Shown: in pieces, positions 63,632-64,000 of the stretch | Numbering within the stretch: the first letter of the stretch is position 1 | Layout: the number at the start of each line of letters is the position of its first letter | Position numbers and translations under genes: made by a program | Source of the DNA: Spirochaetales bacterium | Lineage (GTDB): Bacteria > Spirochaetota > Spirochaetia > Sphaerochaetales > Sphaerochaetaceae | Reading direction: 5' to 3' | DNA length: 64,000 bases | Assembly: GCA_028722305.1 (NCBI GenBank) | Contig: JAQYHB010000011.1 | Location: forward strand, 57,482 to 121,481 | The notes under the pieces: generated by a model | Database searches by the model: none | What the model saw: only the letters and a program-made list of their open reading frames with translations | What the model was told of the DNA's origin: nothing

Positions 63632-64000
63632 CCAGTTTTGAGTTGGCTTGCGGGAGTTCTCGTAGATCTTGTAGAAGAAGTACTGGGTGTCCCTGAAACC
63701 GTAAGCAGATCTTCGTGTGGTCTTGATCATGTTGTTGGTGCCCTCGAGCCTTCCGGTGGACAGGCCCAGGACGATGGCGTCGATGATGCCCTCAAGGTGT
63801 CTCTCGACGGTGTCTGCGAAGGCGAGCGCCTCGGGGACGCCGCTGTGGCGGGCGAGGCGCAGCCAGGCCTGGAAGCGTTCGCGCAGCAGCTGCGGGTCCC
63901 GGGTGTCCCGGGAGGTGAAGGCGCCCCTGAGCTGGTCGACGAGCAGGTAGCACCGGTACAGGGCGCCGTTCTCCTCCAGCAGCCGCTCCAGACGCAAGCA
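63608..64000 (-). mobile_element. ISL3-family transposase, C-terminal part (continues outside window)
   Basis: About 130 C-terminal residues are visible, with the frame open at the window end. GIIDAIVLGLSTGRLEGTNN followed by MIKTTRRSAYGFRDTQYFF is the ISL3 signature with the catalytic Glu in the RLEGxNN motif. The chain ends in YENSRKPTQNWLSHKILI. The transposase gene ends almost at the point where the DUF1828-like frame is cut, so the insertion end should be within about 10 bases of 63600. Terminal repeat and target duplication cannot be checked because the other end is outside the window. Confidence 0.88.

Overview
The window is a GC-rich bacterial chromosome segment (high-50s % G+C by eye) that is almost fully coding, with short spacers and many clear rho-independent terminators. 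The gene content and the look of the solute-binding-protein leaders (ends such as AFAQGG and LFANGQGE) suggest a free-living or gut-type spirochaete of the Sphaerochaeta kind. That is an impression from family resemblance, not a tested assignment.

Layout. 1-3.2 kb: an MgtC-like membrane protein (cut by the window edge) and a serA-serC-lrp serine operon. 3.5-6.7 kb: rpsU with its own promoter, then recJ and recO. 6.8-17.3 kb: ankyrin-repeat lipoprotein, DUF4105 membrane protein, LemA-like protein, carbamate kinase, queuosine-precursor transporter, Lon protease, U32 peptidase-family protein, a membrane glycosyltransferase and a tiny histone-H1-like protein. 17.3-26.5 kb: first sugar-acid block, with a hydroxyacid dehydrogenase and GarD paralogue, a GH43 glycosidase, and a TRAP transporter followed by a ketopantoate-reductase-like enzyme and a cyclase-family hydrolase. 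26.8-37.2 kb: housekeeping genes (valS, mtnA, rhodanese, ECF sigma/anti-sigma pair, cysS, murB, ackA). 37.4-50.9 kb: second, larger sugar-acid block. It reads gudD2-tctC-tctB-tctA-[terminator]-larA-like-gudD1 and garK / dapA-like-garR-[terminator]-garD2, with a divergent IclR regulator. 50.9-54.9 kb: LD-carboxypeptidase, an XdhC-YqeB fusion, an isochorismatase-family hydrolase and the deletion scar of a molybdenum gene set. 55-63 kb: RecQ-like helicase, galK, thrC-thrA, rpmB, a small unknown gene and nth. 63-64 kb: tRNA-Pro followed by a truncated DUF1828/1829-like gene and an ISL3-type insertion sequence that runs out of the window.

How the genes work together. The second block encodes a nearly complete route for aldaric acids. 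Tripartite tricarboxylate-type uptake (TctCBA) would bring in glucarate, galactarate or a relative. GudD/GarD dehydratases would give 5-keto-4-deoxyglucarate, a DapA-family aldolase would split it to pyruvate plus tartronate semialdehyde, and GarR and glycerate kinase would finish the path. A LarA-like (nickel-pincer family) isomerase sits inside the operon and may let an extra stereoisomer enter.

The most unusual signals are: (1) about ten genes whose best -10 box ends only 4-9 bases before the ATG and which lack a usable Shine-Dalgarno, so they look leaderless; (2) a ThrA whose aspartokinase half has lost its catalytic motifs while the ACT and homoserine dehydrogenase parts are intact; (3) a frameshifted molybdopterin-binding gene fused by deletion to the tail of a ModC-like ATPase, next to an orphan XdhC-YqeB fusion; (4) the LarA-like enzyme placed behind an internal terminator in the aldarate operon; and (5) a decayed ISL3 transposase tail that matches the intact copy at the window end.
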